Counted from the stretch's first letter, positions 50,653 through 58,678 are shown. The stretch is DNA of 64,000 bases from Corynebacterium sp. J010B-136 (GCF_002967075.1 NZ_PUGE01000005.1:1-64000), one strand, 5' to 3'. Numbers and translations: made by a program. The notes: a model not told the origin generated them from the sequence alone.

Positions 50653-51699
50653 GTGAAAACTACATCAATTTCTCTTCGCACCATCGCCGCAGCCGGCGTC
50701 CTTGCTCTCACAACCTTGCTGACTAGCTGTGCGGGAGGTGATGAGGCGGAGGGGGCATCGGCAAGCAATGCGAAAACCACCGTCCGCTTCGCGCTGGACT
50801 GGACACCGAATACCAACCACACCGGGCTCTACGTGGCATTGAACAAGGGCTACTTCGAAGAAGCCGGCATTGACGTGGAAATCCTGCCGTTTAACAACAG
50901 CAACCCCGAAGTGCTTGTCGATGCCGGCCAAGCCGAGTTCGGCATCAGCTTCCAAGACACGGCGTCGATGTCCATGGCCTCTGGCGCGGACCTGAAATCA
51001 GTACTCGCCGTGGAACAAACCTGGGCCACGGAAGTAGCGGTACTGGCAGATCGCGATGACATTCAAAGCCCTGCCGACTTGGATGGGCTGACCTTCGGTG
51101 GATTCGATAACCCGGCGGAGACCAAAACCATGCAAGGCGTGGTGCAATCCGCGGGCGGCGACGGGGAATTCGAAACCGTGACGTTGGGAACCTCTGCCTA
51201 TGAGGCGTTGTACTCCGGCGATGTTGATTTCACCGTCCCTTATGTCGCGTGGGAAGGCATCGAAGCCGAACACCGCGGCGTGGACCTGAAGACTTTCGCG
51301 TACACCGATTACGGTTTCCCGGATGCGTACCAAGTCCTGGTGGTGGGCAATAACACCTGGTTGGAAGATAATCCGGATACCGCGCGTGACTTCGTGCAGG
51401 CCCTTGCCCGTGGCTATGAAGATTCCGTGGAAGACCCCGAAGCTGCTGCAAAGATTCTGCAGGAAGAAAACGCTGGCCTGCTCACTGACCTAGACATGCT
51501 GGTGGAAAGCCAAGAGATGCTCGCGGATAAATACATGCTCGATGACAACGGTGACTTCGGCGTGCAAACTGAGGAGCACTGGAGTGAGCTGGGGCAGTTC
51601 CTCTTTGCTTCCGATTTGCTGACTGATAACAACGGCAAACCGTTGGATAAGCAGCCTGCGTGGTCAGAGTTTTTCACCAATGAATATCTGCGGGACTGA
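50653..51699 (+). CDS. thiY: HMP/thiamine-precursor ABC transporter, substrate-binding lipoprotein
   Basis: A 348-residue NMT1/THI5-type binding protein. The signal peptide ends in the lipobox LLTSC (Cys about residue 25). The mature part begins VRFALDWTPNTNHTGLYVAL, the hallmark of ThiY/THI5 pyrimidine binders, with a following GYFEEAGIDVEILPF. It catches a pyrimidine precursor (HMP or formylaminopyrimidine). The GTG at 50653 starts 8 nt past thiE. Its stop overlaps the permease start. Confidence 0.9.
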   Translation: MKTTSISLRTIAAAGVLALTTLLTSCAGGDEAEGASASNAKTTVRFALDWTPNTNHTGLYVALNKGYFEEAGIDVEILPFNNSNPEVLVDAGQAEFGISFQDTASMSMASGADLKSVLAVEQTWATEVAVLADRDDIQSPADLDGLTFGGFDNPAETKTMQGVVQSAGGDGEFETVTLGTSAYEALYSGDVDFTVPYVAWEGIEAEHRGVDLKTFAYTDYGFPDAYQVLVVGNNTWLEDNPDTARDFVQALARGYEDSVEDPEAAAKILQEENAGLLTDLDMLVESQEMLADKYMLDDNGDFGVQTEEHWSELGQFLFASDLLTDNNGKPLDKQPAWSEFFTNEYLRD

Positions 51700-52481
51700 T
51701 GAAGCAGTATTTTTCGATTCAGAATATTTGGGTGCCCGCAGGCTTTCTCGCCGTGCTCCTTGTCGCGTGGGAGTTAATCGTGCGCCTGACCGCGGTGCGC
51801 CCGCAGGTGCTGCCGGCGCCATCCTTGGTGGCAAGCTCCGGTTGGGAGCATCGCAACGCACTTGGCGCGCATGCTTTGGCCACGTTAAATGTCACGCTAT
51901 TGGGCTTTGCGGTGTCATTAGTGTGCGCGTGGCTGATTGCCATCGTCATTGATTTCTCCCCGCTGATGCGCCGCGGCCTGGTGCCGCTGCTGATTTCTTC
52001 CCAAACCATTCCGATTGTCGCAATCGCGCCGTTGATGATCATCTGGTTCGGCTTCGGGCTGCTGCCCAAGATCCTGGTGGTGGCTCTGGTGACTTTCTTC
52101 CCAGTCACTATCGGGCTGGTGGAAGGTTTTGCGCGCGCGGACAGGGAAGCTTCGGCGTTGCTGCGCAGCATGGGCGCCGGCCGCATCAAAGAGTTTCTTT
52201 TCCTGCGGCTACCTTCGGCGCTGCCGCTGTTTTTCACTTCTTTGCGCATCGGCATTACGTATGCCGTGGTGGGCGCCATCTTCGCTGAGTATGTCGGCGC
52301 GAAACAGGGCCTGGGCATTTATATGAGCGTGCAAAAGAATGCTTTTCGCACCGATTTGGTGCTCGCCGCTGTTGCCGTCGCAGCTGTGATCAGCATTGTG
52401 CTCTACCTATCCACGTACCTGGTGGAACGGGCCGTTATTCCGTGGCATATCAAAGAAAGGACCGCTGCCAATGAGCGTTAA
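51699..52481 (+). CDS. thiX: HMP/thiamine-precursor ABC transporter, permease
   Basis: A 260-residue BPD-type permease with six helices. The EAA loop that contacts the ATPase reads ASALLRSMGAGRIKEFLFLRLPSALP. The start overlaps the thiY stop (TGATG) and the end overlaps thiZ by 11 nt, so the three are one transport unit in the TPP-regulated operon. Confidence 0.9.
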   Translation: MKQYFSIQNIWVPAGFLAVLLVAWELIVRLTAVRPQVLPAPSLVASSGWEHRNALGAHALATLNVTLLGFAVSLVCAWLIAIVIDFSPLMRRGLVPLLISSQTIPIVAIAPLMIIWFGFGLLPKILVVALVTFFPVTIGLVEGFARADREASALLRSMGAGRIKEFLFLRLPSALPLFFTSLRIGITYAVVGAIFAEYVGAKQGLGIYMSVQKNAFRTDLVLAAVAVAAVISIVLYLSTYLVERAVIPWHIKERTAANER

Positions 52482-53217
52482 AACCGTACCGCGTCTGCAA
52501 CTCGAGGGCATTTCACGCACCTTCCCGCTTGCTGATGGCCGCCAGCGCGCAGTGCTGGATGACATCTCTTTGACGGTGAATCCTGGCGAGTTTGTCTCCA
52601 TCATTGGGCCATCCGGTTGCGGCAAGAGCACGCTGTTTAACATCATCGCCGGTTTGGATTCACCGACTAGCGGTACGGTGGGCATCGATGGGGAAGTGGC
52701 CTATATGCCGCAAAAGGATGCGTTGTTTCCGTGGCGCAGCATCGCCGCGAATGCCGCGCTCGGCCTGGAAGTCCAAGGTGTTAAACGCCGTGCGGCGCGG
52801 GCACGGGTCAAGGAATGGTTTCCCCGCTTTGGGCTCGCGGGCTTTGAAGATTCCTTGCCGTTTGAGCTTTCCGGCGGCATGCGCCAGCGGGCAGCACTTC
52901 TGCGCACGGTGGTTCAAAACAAGAGCACTTTGCTTCTCGATGAACCCTTCGGCGCCCTCGACGCCCTTACCAAACAGGATTTACAAACCTGGCTGCAACA
53001 AGTGTGGGCTGAACATAACTGGACAGCACTGTTGATTACGCATGATGTCCGCGAGGCAATCTTGCTCTCCGACCGCGTGGTGGTGCTCAGCCCGCGCCCC
53101 ACGACAGTCAGCCTCATTTTGGATGTTGACCTGCCGAAGCCGCGTGGGATCGATGCGCTGACCAGCCCTAGGTTCTTAGAGCTGGAACGCATCTTGCTTC
53201 AAACACTAGGCAGCTGA
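52471..53217 (+). CDS. thiZ: HMP/thiamine-precursor ABC transporter, ATPase
   Basis: A 248-residue nitrate/taurine-type ABC ATPase: Walker A GPSGCGKST, Q-loop AYMPQKDALFPW, signature LSGGMRQRAALLR, Walker B LLLDEPFGALD, and the switch His in LLITHDVREA. The ATG at 52471 lies within the end of thiX. The operon ends here, 1 nt before the stop of the convergent tenA gene, so the two thiamine operons meet tail to tail without room for a separate terminator. Confidence 0.92.
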   Translation: MSVKTVPRLQLEGISRTFPLADGRQRAVLDDISLTVNPGEFVSIIGPSGCGKSTLFNIIAGLDSPTSGTVGIDGEVAYMPQKDALFPWRSIAANAALGLEVQGVKRRAARARVKEWFPRFGLAGFEDSLPFELSGGMRQRAALLRTVVQNKSTLLLDEPFGALDALTKQDLQTWLQQVWAEHNWTALLITHDVREAILLSDRVVVLSPRPTTVSLILDVDLPKPRGIDALTSPRFLELERILLQTLGS

Positions 53218-53218
53218 A

Positions 53219-53890
53219 TCAGGCAGCTGAATCCAGTGCTTGCTGCCAGAACGCAGCTTCCAAGCGGGTGGCGGCGCGGAAGATTTCTACTAAGGAATCA
53301 AAGCGCTCCGCAGTGACACTACCTGCGGTTAGCGCGTCGAGTCGTTCGGTGGCAGCTTGTGCTGCGGTTTGAAATTCTGTGCCGGAGTATTCAGCAATCC
53401 ACTCGGCGTATGGGTGTTCTTCGCCGGCATCGAGAGCCTGTGTTCGTTGCGGCTCCAGAGCTGCACCAATTTCTGCGTAGCCAATGGAGCACGGTGAAAG
53501 TGCAACGTGCATATCTAGCAGGTCGCCAGACATGCCGGTGTCTAAGACGTAGCGGGTATAAGCCACGGTGGTTTGTTTTTCTGCTGCGGAATCAAGCTCT
53601 TCTTCCGTGATTCCCCAGCGTGCGGTTAGTCGGCGGTGTAGTTCGGTTTCGTGCACGATAGCCTGCAGTGCGCCCGTCGCGTCTTTAATATCGGCCAGCT
53701 TGCGGCTTTTGTATGCAGCCAGCGCATTCGCCCGCGCGAACTGCACCAGGAAGTGATAATCCTGCACCAGATAATCCTGGAAGACGGGTAGCGGCAAGGT
53801 GCCTTCGCCAAGTTTGCGCACGAATTCGTGCTCGGTGTAATCGGTCCACTCGGTACCGATGGCCTTTTTCAATTCAGCAAATAGTGTCAT
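53219..53890 (-). CDS. tenA: TenA aminopyrimidine aminohydrolase (thiaminase II), Cys type
   Basis: A 223-residue all-helical TenA protein. Conserved features are FQDYLVQDYHFLVQFARANALAAYKS (Asp and Tyr of the pocket) and the nucleophile Cys in ALSPCSIGYAEIG, with a late Glu in EIFRAATRLEAAFW. It hydrolyses aminomethyl-pyrimidine breakdown products of thiamine to HMP, which thiD then phosphorylates. It is the last gene of the thiD-tenA-tenA operon; its ATG overlaps the upstream stop by 1 nt. Confidence 0.92.
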   Translation of the reverse strand: MTLFAELKKAIGTEWTDYTEHEFVRKLGEGTLPLPVFQDYLVQDYHFLVQFARANALAAYKSRKLADIKDATGALQAIVHETELHRRLTARWGITEEELDSAAEKQTTVAYTRYVLDTGMSGDLLDMHVALSPCSIGYAEIGAALEPQRTQALDAGEEHPYAEWIAEYSGTEFQTAAQAATERLDALTAGSVTAERFDSLVEIFRAATRLEAAFWQQALDSAA

Positions 53891-54552
53891 TATTTTTCTC
53901 CTGTGATGGGGTGGGCGTAGGCAGCATCAAAAAATGCGAGCTCGATTTCGACTGCGCGGTGAAAGAAGTCTTGTGCGACAGCGCGCCGGGCTGGGCCGAC
54001 GCGGTCGAGTTCTGCGCGTAAGAATGCGATGCGCTCGTGGAATTCCGGAAAATCATGCAGTCGAATCCATTCCGCGTGCACGAAGTTGTCCGGCAGTGGG
54101 CGTGCACCGCGGGTTGCCCAGTCGAGGTACAACCATTCCGCGACCAGCAGCACCGCGACGATTGCTACGTAGTCACGCGTCTCCGCAGCCTCGCGCATCA
54201 ACGCGCAAAACGCGGTGGTTGGCTCGGTATTCGGGATTTCTTCGCGCTGCTTTGCGCTCACGCCCAGCGCGTTGAAAGCGTCGAGGAAGTAAGTATTTTC
54301 ATCGCCAGCTATCTCGCCGATGAATTGCGCAAATCGCAGCCGTGGTTCCAGCGCATCCGCCGTGCTTACCGATGCCCCCAGCAACACCAAGAAACTATCC
54401 AAAAAGCGGTAGTCCTGCACCAGGTAGCTGGCCATGACGGAGTCGTCGATGGTGGCATCGAAAAGCTCTTGCACAAAGCGGTGAGAAACTGCCTTCTCCC
54501 ACGTGGTGTGGTTTTGCTCGCGCAAAAGGTCCGTAAATCGCTGAGTGCTCAT
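53890..54552 (-). CDS. TenA-family protein lacking the nucleophilic Cys (TenA_E-like)
   Basis: A 220-residue TenA-fold paralogue. It keeps MASYLVQDYRFLDSFLVLLG and the C-terminal ARRAVAQDFFHRAVEIELAFF Glu, but where the companion gene has SPCS it reads VAVLLVAEWLYLDW, with no Cys. That is the pattern of the TenA_E branch, which uses Glu and acts on formylaminopyrimidine-type or amino-pyrimidine intermediates. The ATG at 54552 follows AAGGAA and overlaps the thiD stop (ATGA). The two TenA proteins probably act on successive pyrimidine salvage steps. Confidence 0.82.
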   Translation of the reverse strand: MSTQRFTDLLREQNHTTWEKAVSHRFVQELFDATIDDSVMASYLVQDYRFLDSFLVLLGASVSTADALEPRLRFAQFIGEIAGDENTYFLDAFNALGVSAKQREEIPNTEPTTAFCALMREAAETRDYVAIVAVLLVAEWLYLDWATRGARPLPDNFVHAEWIRLHDFPEFHERIAFLRAELDRVGPARRAVAQDFFHRAVEIELAFFDAAYAHPITGEK

Positions 54553-55379
54553 CGTTGTGTTCCTTGCAGCTGTAAAGGCGCGTTGTTCCACAGCGCGTGG
54601 AAGTGATGGACCGGGCCGTGGCCTGCGCCAACGTCCAATTCATCCGCGTGGCGCAGTGCCTGCGTGAGATAGTCTTTGGCGCGCCGCACTGCTTCTTCGT
54701 ATCCGTGCTGGGGCAAAAGTGCTGCTATCGCGGCTGATAGTGTGCACCCGGTGCCGTGGTCATTGATGGTGTCCACACGAGGCGCCGTGAGTTCTACGGT
54801 TTCTTCACCGGTAAGAATGTCGGTGCTTTCCGCGCCATTTAGATGCCCACCTTTGAGCAGTACCCACTTTGCGCCTAGTGCGCGCAGATCATCTAAAGAT
54901 TCACGCATTTCTTTAAGGCTGCCCATCTCTACCTCGCGGCCAAGTAGCACCGATGCCTCCGGCAGGTTCGGTGTAATCAGCGTTGCCCGCGGCACCAGAC
55001 GTTCCCGAATTGCGTCAACATCGTCCTGTTTGAGCAGGTGATCGCCACTTTTAGCGACCATCACCGGATCCAACACCACTGGGCACTGCGCGTATTTATC
55101 CAGTGACTGCGTAATCGCGTCGGCGATATCAGCATTGGCCACCATGCCGATTTTCACTGCATCGACGCGGACATCCTCGAAGACCGCCGCGATTTGTTCG
55201 GCCACGAAGTCAGGTTCCATGGCGACGATGCTTCCCACACCGCGCGTATTTTGCGCGACCACCGCGGTGACCACGCTCATCCCGTATGCGCCGTTGGCTG
55301 AAAATGCTTTTAAGTCTGCTTGAATCCCCGCACCACCGGTGGGATCTGTGCCAGCAATGGTTAATACATTCGGTATCAA
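54549..55379 (-). CDS. thiD: Hydroxymethylpyrimidine/phosphomethylpyrimidine kinase
   Basis: A 276-residue ribokinase-fold kinase: IAGTDPTGGAGIQADLKAF at the start, ALGAKWVLLKGGHL, and the anion hole TINDHGTGCTLSAAIAALL. It phosphorylates HMP twice for ThiE. I prefer the TTG at 55379 because GGAG stands 7 nt before it and family members begin just before IPNVLTIAG; a GTG-ATG pair at 55400-55395 lacks a ribosome site. First gene of the leftward operon, behind a TPP riboswitch. Confidence 0.92.
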   Translation of the reverse strand: MIPNVLTIAGTDPTGGAGIQADLKAFSANGAYGMSVVTAVVAQNTRGVGSIVAMEPDFVAEQIAAVFEDVRVDAVKIGMVANADIADAITQSLDKYAQCPVVLDPVMVAKSGDHLLKQDDVDAIRERLVPRATLITPNLPEASVLLGREVEMGSLKEMRESLDDLRALGAKWVLLKGGHLNGAESTDILTGEETVELTAPRVDTINDHGTGCTLSAAIAALLPQHGYEEAVRRAKDYLTQALRHADELDVGAGHGPVHHFHALWNNAPLQLQGTQR

Positions 55380-55477
55380 CGCTTGTCTCCGTTTCATCAC
55401 TCATACCGAGTTCGAAGAAGCGAAGCGTGCCGCAGTAGATACAGGTATCCCTGCATATACTGCCTGCGTCGTTTACC

Positions 55478-55549
55478 GACATCCCTCCGCGAGTCCGAAC
55501 TCGATCAGGTTCTCGGGTTTAATCTCAGCCCTTTCGGGCACCCCGTGTC
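55478..55549 (-). promoter_or_regulatory. TPP riboswitch (THI element) upstream of thiD
   Basis: On the minus strand: GACACGGGGTGCCC, GGGCTGAGATTAAACCC, GAACCTGATCGAGTTCGG and GCGGAGGGATGTC occur in the canonical order; GACA (55549 side) and TGTC (55478 side) close P1. About 100 nt separate it from thiD. It differs in sequence from the element at 49013, so it is not a recent copy. Confidence 0.95.
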
Positions 55550-55591
55550 TGGCGCCCACGCTAGCACAAAATGTCCTGGCAAGGAACGACT

Positions 55592-56743
55592 TTAAGAAAA
55601 GATGCTGAGCGCGTAGAGGATGAAGACGAATAGGTGTGCTCCACCGTGAATCGCGGTGACTTTCCGGGAGTTAAACGTCGCGATGCTCAAAGCCAGGCTG
55701 ATTCCTAGGAGCAGCAGGTTGGTGGGATTTTCGGCGAGGGTGACGGTCTGCCCAGTAAGCAGACCGATGATGAGCACGACCGGCAAAGTGAGGCCAACGC
55801 AGGAGACGAGCGCGCCGTGGGCGAGGTTAACCACGCGTTGTCCTTCGCCACCCCAGGCAGCGCGAACGGTGGTGATTGCTTCGGGCAAAAAGACAATCAT
55901 TGCGATGATGATGCCGGAAAGCGCGATGGGGGCGCCGAGGCGATTAAGGCCGTCATCGAGAAGCGATGCCATATCGTGAGAGAGCAACACGATCGGAATT
56001 ACCGTGATGAGCAAAACCATCGCGCGGGCGAAAATTTCTCCTTTGTGCTCGCGGAAAATCGCACCGATTCCAGGGCGAAGTTCAGTACCATGAACATCGC
56101 CGGAAGCAACGACGTCCTTGTCTGTTTCCGTGAAGTCGGCATGCTGGGCGCCGGTTTGGCGGTAGAGAAAGAATGCGTACAGGATGACCGTCAAGGTCAC
56201 GATGGTGATGGCCTGCGCGGTGTTATATGCGCCATCCGTGCCGATGACAGCCGGAATGGCGAAGGCGGTGGCGATGAGTACGACGAGCATCGACAAGTAT
56301 GCGGAAATTCCGGCGCGGTTGACCTGCAGGTTGTTATGCCGCATGCCGCCGACGATGAGCGCCAGGCCAATGACCAGATTGAGGACAATCATGACCGTGG
56401 CCATGACGGAATCACGCGCGATGGTGTGGTGATCGCCGGGTCCGAGCATGACCGCGGAGATTAGAATGACTTCAATGCCGACAATTGAAAGGGTCAGCAC
56501 CAGGGTGCCGTAGGGATCGCCAAGCCGGTGCGCGAGGTATTCAGCCTGGGTGACAACCCCGCCGGAACACGCGATGATAACGCCCACGATGAGCGCAAGA
56601 AGGGTGAAGACGAGGGGCATCGATAAGCTGCCGGTGAGAAAACCTGATGCCAGTGATAGTAGTGCGACCGCAACCCAGCCCAATACAATTCGGGCGATGA
56701 CAGATCCGGTGAGAACGCCGCGCAGGGCAGTAGAGGCTGACAT
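55592..56743 (-). CDS. chaA: ChaA-type cation:proton antiporter (CaCA superfamily)
   Basis: A 383-residue antiporter with eleven helices in two inverted halves. The alpha-repeats are visible as a GVVTQAEYLAHRLGDPYGTLVLTLSIVGIEVILISAVM segment (quoted in part: GIEVILISAVML) and IVFLPEAITTVRAAWGGEG, each with the conserved acidic residue. The family exchanges Ca2+, Na+ or K+ for H+. A guanidine-II-like two-hairpin leader lies just upstream, with AAAGGAG 10 nt before the ATG, so the true cargo or signal may be guanidinium; that is inference. Confidence 0.86.
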   Translation of the reverse strand: MSASTALRGVLTGSVIARIVLGWVAVALLSLASGFLTGSLSMPLVFTLLALIVGVIIACSGGVVTQAEYLAHRLGDPYGTLVLTLSIVGIEVILISAVMLGPGDHHTIARDSVMATVMIVLNLVIGLALIVGGMRHNNLQVNRAGISAYLSMLVVLIATAFAIPAVIGTDGAYNTAQAITIVTLTVILYAFFLYRQTGAQHADFTETDKDVVASGDVHGTELRPGIGAIFREHKGEIFARAMVLLITVIPIVLLSHDMASLLDDGLNRLGAPIALSGIIIAMIVFLPEAITTVRAAWGGEGQRVVNLAHGALVSCVGLTLPVVLIIGLLTGQTVTLAENPTNLLLLGISLALSIATFNSRKVTAIHGGAHLFVFILYALSIFS

Positions 56744-56763
56744 GGACGAAGACTCCTTTTATT

Positions 56764-56808
56764 GCAGGGTCGTCCCGGCTCTAGCTTTTACTGTGCAGGT
56801 CGTCCTGC
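56764..56808 (-). promoter_or_regulatory. Guanidine-II (mini-ykkC)-like riboswitch before chaA
   Basis: On the minus strand two hairpins follow one another. P1 is GCAGG-ACGA-CCTGC (56808-56795), a perfect 5-bp stem with an ACGA loop. P2 is GCCGGG-ACGA-CCCTGC (56779-56764), a 6-bp stem with one C-U mismatch and the same loop. A 15-nt linker separates them, and a Shine-Dalgarno AAAGGAG follows P2 closely. Two hairpins with ACGR loops closed by GG/CC, a short linker, and a nearby ribosome site are the definition of the guanidine-II class. Confidence 0.72.
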
Positions 56809-56866
56809 CAGCGTGTTCTAACCAGCAGCCTAGCACGCCTGGCAGATACGGCAAGCTCAGATTTCT

Positions 56867-57046
56867 TTAATTTGGACGATTGGTTTTATACACCAGATAA
56901 GACAGTAGAGCCCCGAAAAGGACGAATCCGATGGTGGCTACCGTCATGGAATGCTGCCATTCGAGATAGGCAGCGAATAATAGGCCGCCGATAAATACGG
57001 TTATGGCTTTCGTAATGGCACGCTGCTTAGTTCTTTTATCACGCAC
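56867..57046 (-). CDS. 59-aa membrane protein upstream of chaA
   Basis: A short gene that begins with GTG at 57046, preceded by AAGGAG (about 8 nt spacing), and ends with TAA at 56867. The product has a very basic start (RDKRTKQR), then two hydrophobic helices (AITVFIGGLLFAAYLEW and VATIGFVLFGALLSYLVY) with a short loop containing a His, and a basic tail. It lies between two paralogous hairpin leaders, in the same direction as chaA. It may be a small transporter subunit, an antiporter regulator or an unrelated membrane peptide; I recognise no family. Confidence 0.72.
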   Translation of the reverse strand: MRDKRTKQRAITKAITVFIGGLLFAAYLEWQHSMTVATIGFVLFGALLSYLVYKTNRPN

Positions 57047-57065
57047 GACTAGTGCTCCTTAGATC

Positions 57066-57109
57066 GCAGGATTGTCCCGGCCAAGCTTTAACTGTGTAAG
57101 TCCCCCTAC
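57066..57109 (-). promoter_or_regulatory. Degenerate paralogue of the guanidine-II-like leader, before the 59-aa gene
   Basis: On the minus strand: P1' GTAGG-GGGA-CTTAC (57109-57096), linker ACAGTTAAAGCTTG, and P2' GCCGGG-ACAA-TCCTGC (57081-57066). The linker begins ACAGTTAAAGCT where the chaA leader has ACAGTAAAAGCT, so the two are paralogues. In P1' the stem keeps pairing by a compensatory change (C-G to T-A), but the loop is GGGA instead of ACGA; in P2' the loop is ACAA. AAGGAG and the GTG start follow. Confidence 0.62.
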
Positions 57110-57255
57110 CAGTACGGCTCATAATGAACCCTACACGCCAGGCGGCTCAGGCGAGACAGCCCGATTTCTATAGTGGGGCTGTTTAGGGCAGCGGAAGACG
57201 TATTAGTGTGGGGCACACTGAATGCTTGATTCCTATGCGTGCTCGTTGAGGGGAA

Positions 57256-57768
57256 ATGATGACTGACACCGCCACGCTTAAGGAACAACGCCGGCCCACG
57301 GCTTCCCTGAAGCGGTTAGCCACTGTAGAAGCTATTTTTGGCTACATCATGGTGCCGTTTTATGTGGTGTTGCAGTACGTTTTCCCAAAGCCGCGGGAGA
57401 AAAACGACCGTCAGCAAGGGGCAATTAAAGGTTTCATTGCCACGTGGGTGAAGTCGATTGGTATCGCGGTTAGTGCAGGAGCACTACTTGGCGCGGTGGA
57501 GTGGGTATTGGCCAAACTGCTTGGTCGCAGGCTTCTCGATGGCATCCCCGCCGTCCTGGCCGGAATCGGCATTCCGGCACTGGTCGGGGGCTGGCTGATT
57601 GACAAGCGCAATCGTCTGCGTGGTGCGATGATTGCGGCGGTGGCAACGCTTCCGCGCCTTGTGGTTTCTGAAAGTTGGGTCCGCGATAAATCCAGTGATG
57701 AGGAATTCGACCAGGAGATGAAGATCGCGCGGGATCGCTTGTACGCAGTGCTTAACGATGCCTCCTGA
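57256..57768 (+). CDS. Hypothetical membrane protein, 170 aa
   Basis: The protein has an amphipathic start, three hydrophobic stretches (about residues 28-45, 66-90 and 98-115) and a charged C-terminal region (SDEEFDQEMKIARDRLYAVL). GAGGGGAAATGATG provides the ribosome site and two start options. It is convergent with the LysR gene (1 nt between the stops). No family or function is recognised. Confidence 0.72.
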   Translation: MMTDTATLKEQRRPTASLKRLATVEAIFGYIMVPFYVVLQYVFPKPREKNDRQQGAIKGFIATWVKSIGIAVSAGALLGAVEWVLAKLLGRRLLDGIPAVLAGIGIPALVGGWLIDKRNRLRGAMIAAVATLPRLVVSESWVRDKSSDEEFDQEMKIARDRLYAVLNDAS

Positions 57769-57769
57769 T

Positions 57770-58678
57770 TCAAGCGCCAGTGGACTTCGCGATGGTAATC
57801 AGTTCGTGCGCCAACCTGGGCGGCCGGCGGTGCCCTGACCAGATTGCTGTGAGCGGGCGTGTGATCTTGTCGCCTTCTAAAGGCACTTGCAGGAGGTTGC
57901 CATTGGCGAGCTGATCGCGCACTGCCAGCTCACTCATCACTGCGGGTCCGGCACCGGAAGCTACTGCGACACGCACGGCCGCAATGCTGTTGAGTACTTG
58001 GGCTGGTGTAGCAACATCCAGGCCAGCTAAATGGTCTTGCAGGGCTTCGAAGGTTCCGGAGCCGGGTTCTCTTACAACAAGTGGTGTTTCAGCCAGCTCT
58101 TGCAAGCTGATTCGCCCGGTTCGTGAGGCCCAGTGGTGGTGCGGGGCAATCACCACGAAAAGCTCGTCTTCCTGGACGATTTGAGCGTTCAGCTGCACTG
58201 GTACATGTGGCGTTTCGATGAAACCTACATGGAAATGGCCATGTCGAACCTGTGAGATAACTTCTGCTGAATTCACCACAGAAATAGCAACCTGGACATC
58301 GGGGTATCGTTCGCGCAGCGCGGCAATCCATACTGGCAAGAGTGTCTCCGCGATGGTCAAGCTGGCGCCGACGCTGAGCGTCTTTTGTGATTCGTCGTGA
58401 TTCTCCGCGACCCAAGATTGAAAATCACGCGCAGCATCCAGGACTTCACGCGCATGCGCAGCGAGCGAAAGCCCGAAAGGCGTGGGCACTGAGCCGCTGG
58501 GACGACGATCCAGCAAATGGCTTTGCATCGTTGCCTCAAGCTCGGCCATCGCGCGGCTTGCATTAGGCTGCGCCATTCCGACACTGCGCGCCGCGGCGCC
58601 GAGGCTGCCGCTATCCACCACTGCGACGAACAGTTCCAGTGTGCGAAGGTTGGGCCAGCGGTCCTGAGCAGGAGTCAT
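57770..58678 (-). CDS. LysR-family transcriptional regulator
   Basis: A 302-residue LTTR. The N-terminal winged HTH covers about residues 10-70 (LRTLELFVAVVDSGSLGAAARSVGMAQPNASRAMAEL in part; QPNASRAMAELEA is the recognition helix) and the rest is a periplasmic-binding-protein-like effector domain. I chose the ATG at 58678; the longer frame runs over the divergent gene. It faces the YeiH-type exporter over a 71-bp gap, the usual layout for an LTTR and its target. Confidence 0.9.
   Translation of the reverse strand: MTPAQDRWPNLRTLELFVAVVDSGSLGAAARSVGMAQPNASRAMAELEATMQSHLLDRRPSGSVPTPFGLSLAAHAREVLDAARDFQSWVAENHDESQKTLSVGASLTIAETLLPVWIAALRERYPDVQVAISVVNSAEVISQVRHGHFHVGFIETPHVPVQLNAQIVQEDELFVVIAPHHHWASRTGRISLQELAETPLVVREPGSGTFEALQDHLAGLDVATPAQVLNSIAAVRVAVASGAGPAVMSELAVRDQLANGNLLQVPLEGDKITRPLTAIWSGHRRPPRLAHELITIAKSTGA

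Noticed and set aside
53205-53230. Direct repeat GGCAGCTGAAT at the junction of thiZ and tenA
   Set aside because: Two short copies at convergent stops; most likely chance similarity of the two C-termini, and no function is suggested.
55210-55482. Frame overlapping the thiD start (begins MSDETETS)
   Set aside because: It runs through the thiD coding region in another frame and has no family similarity; thiD is the real gene.
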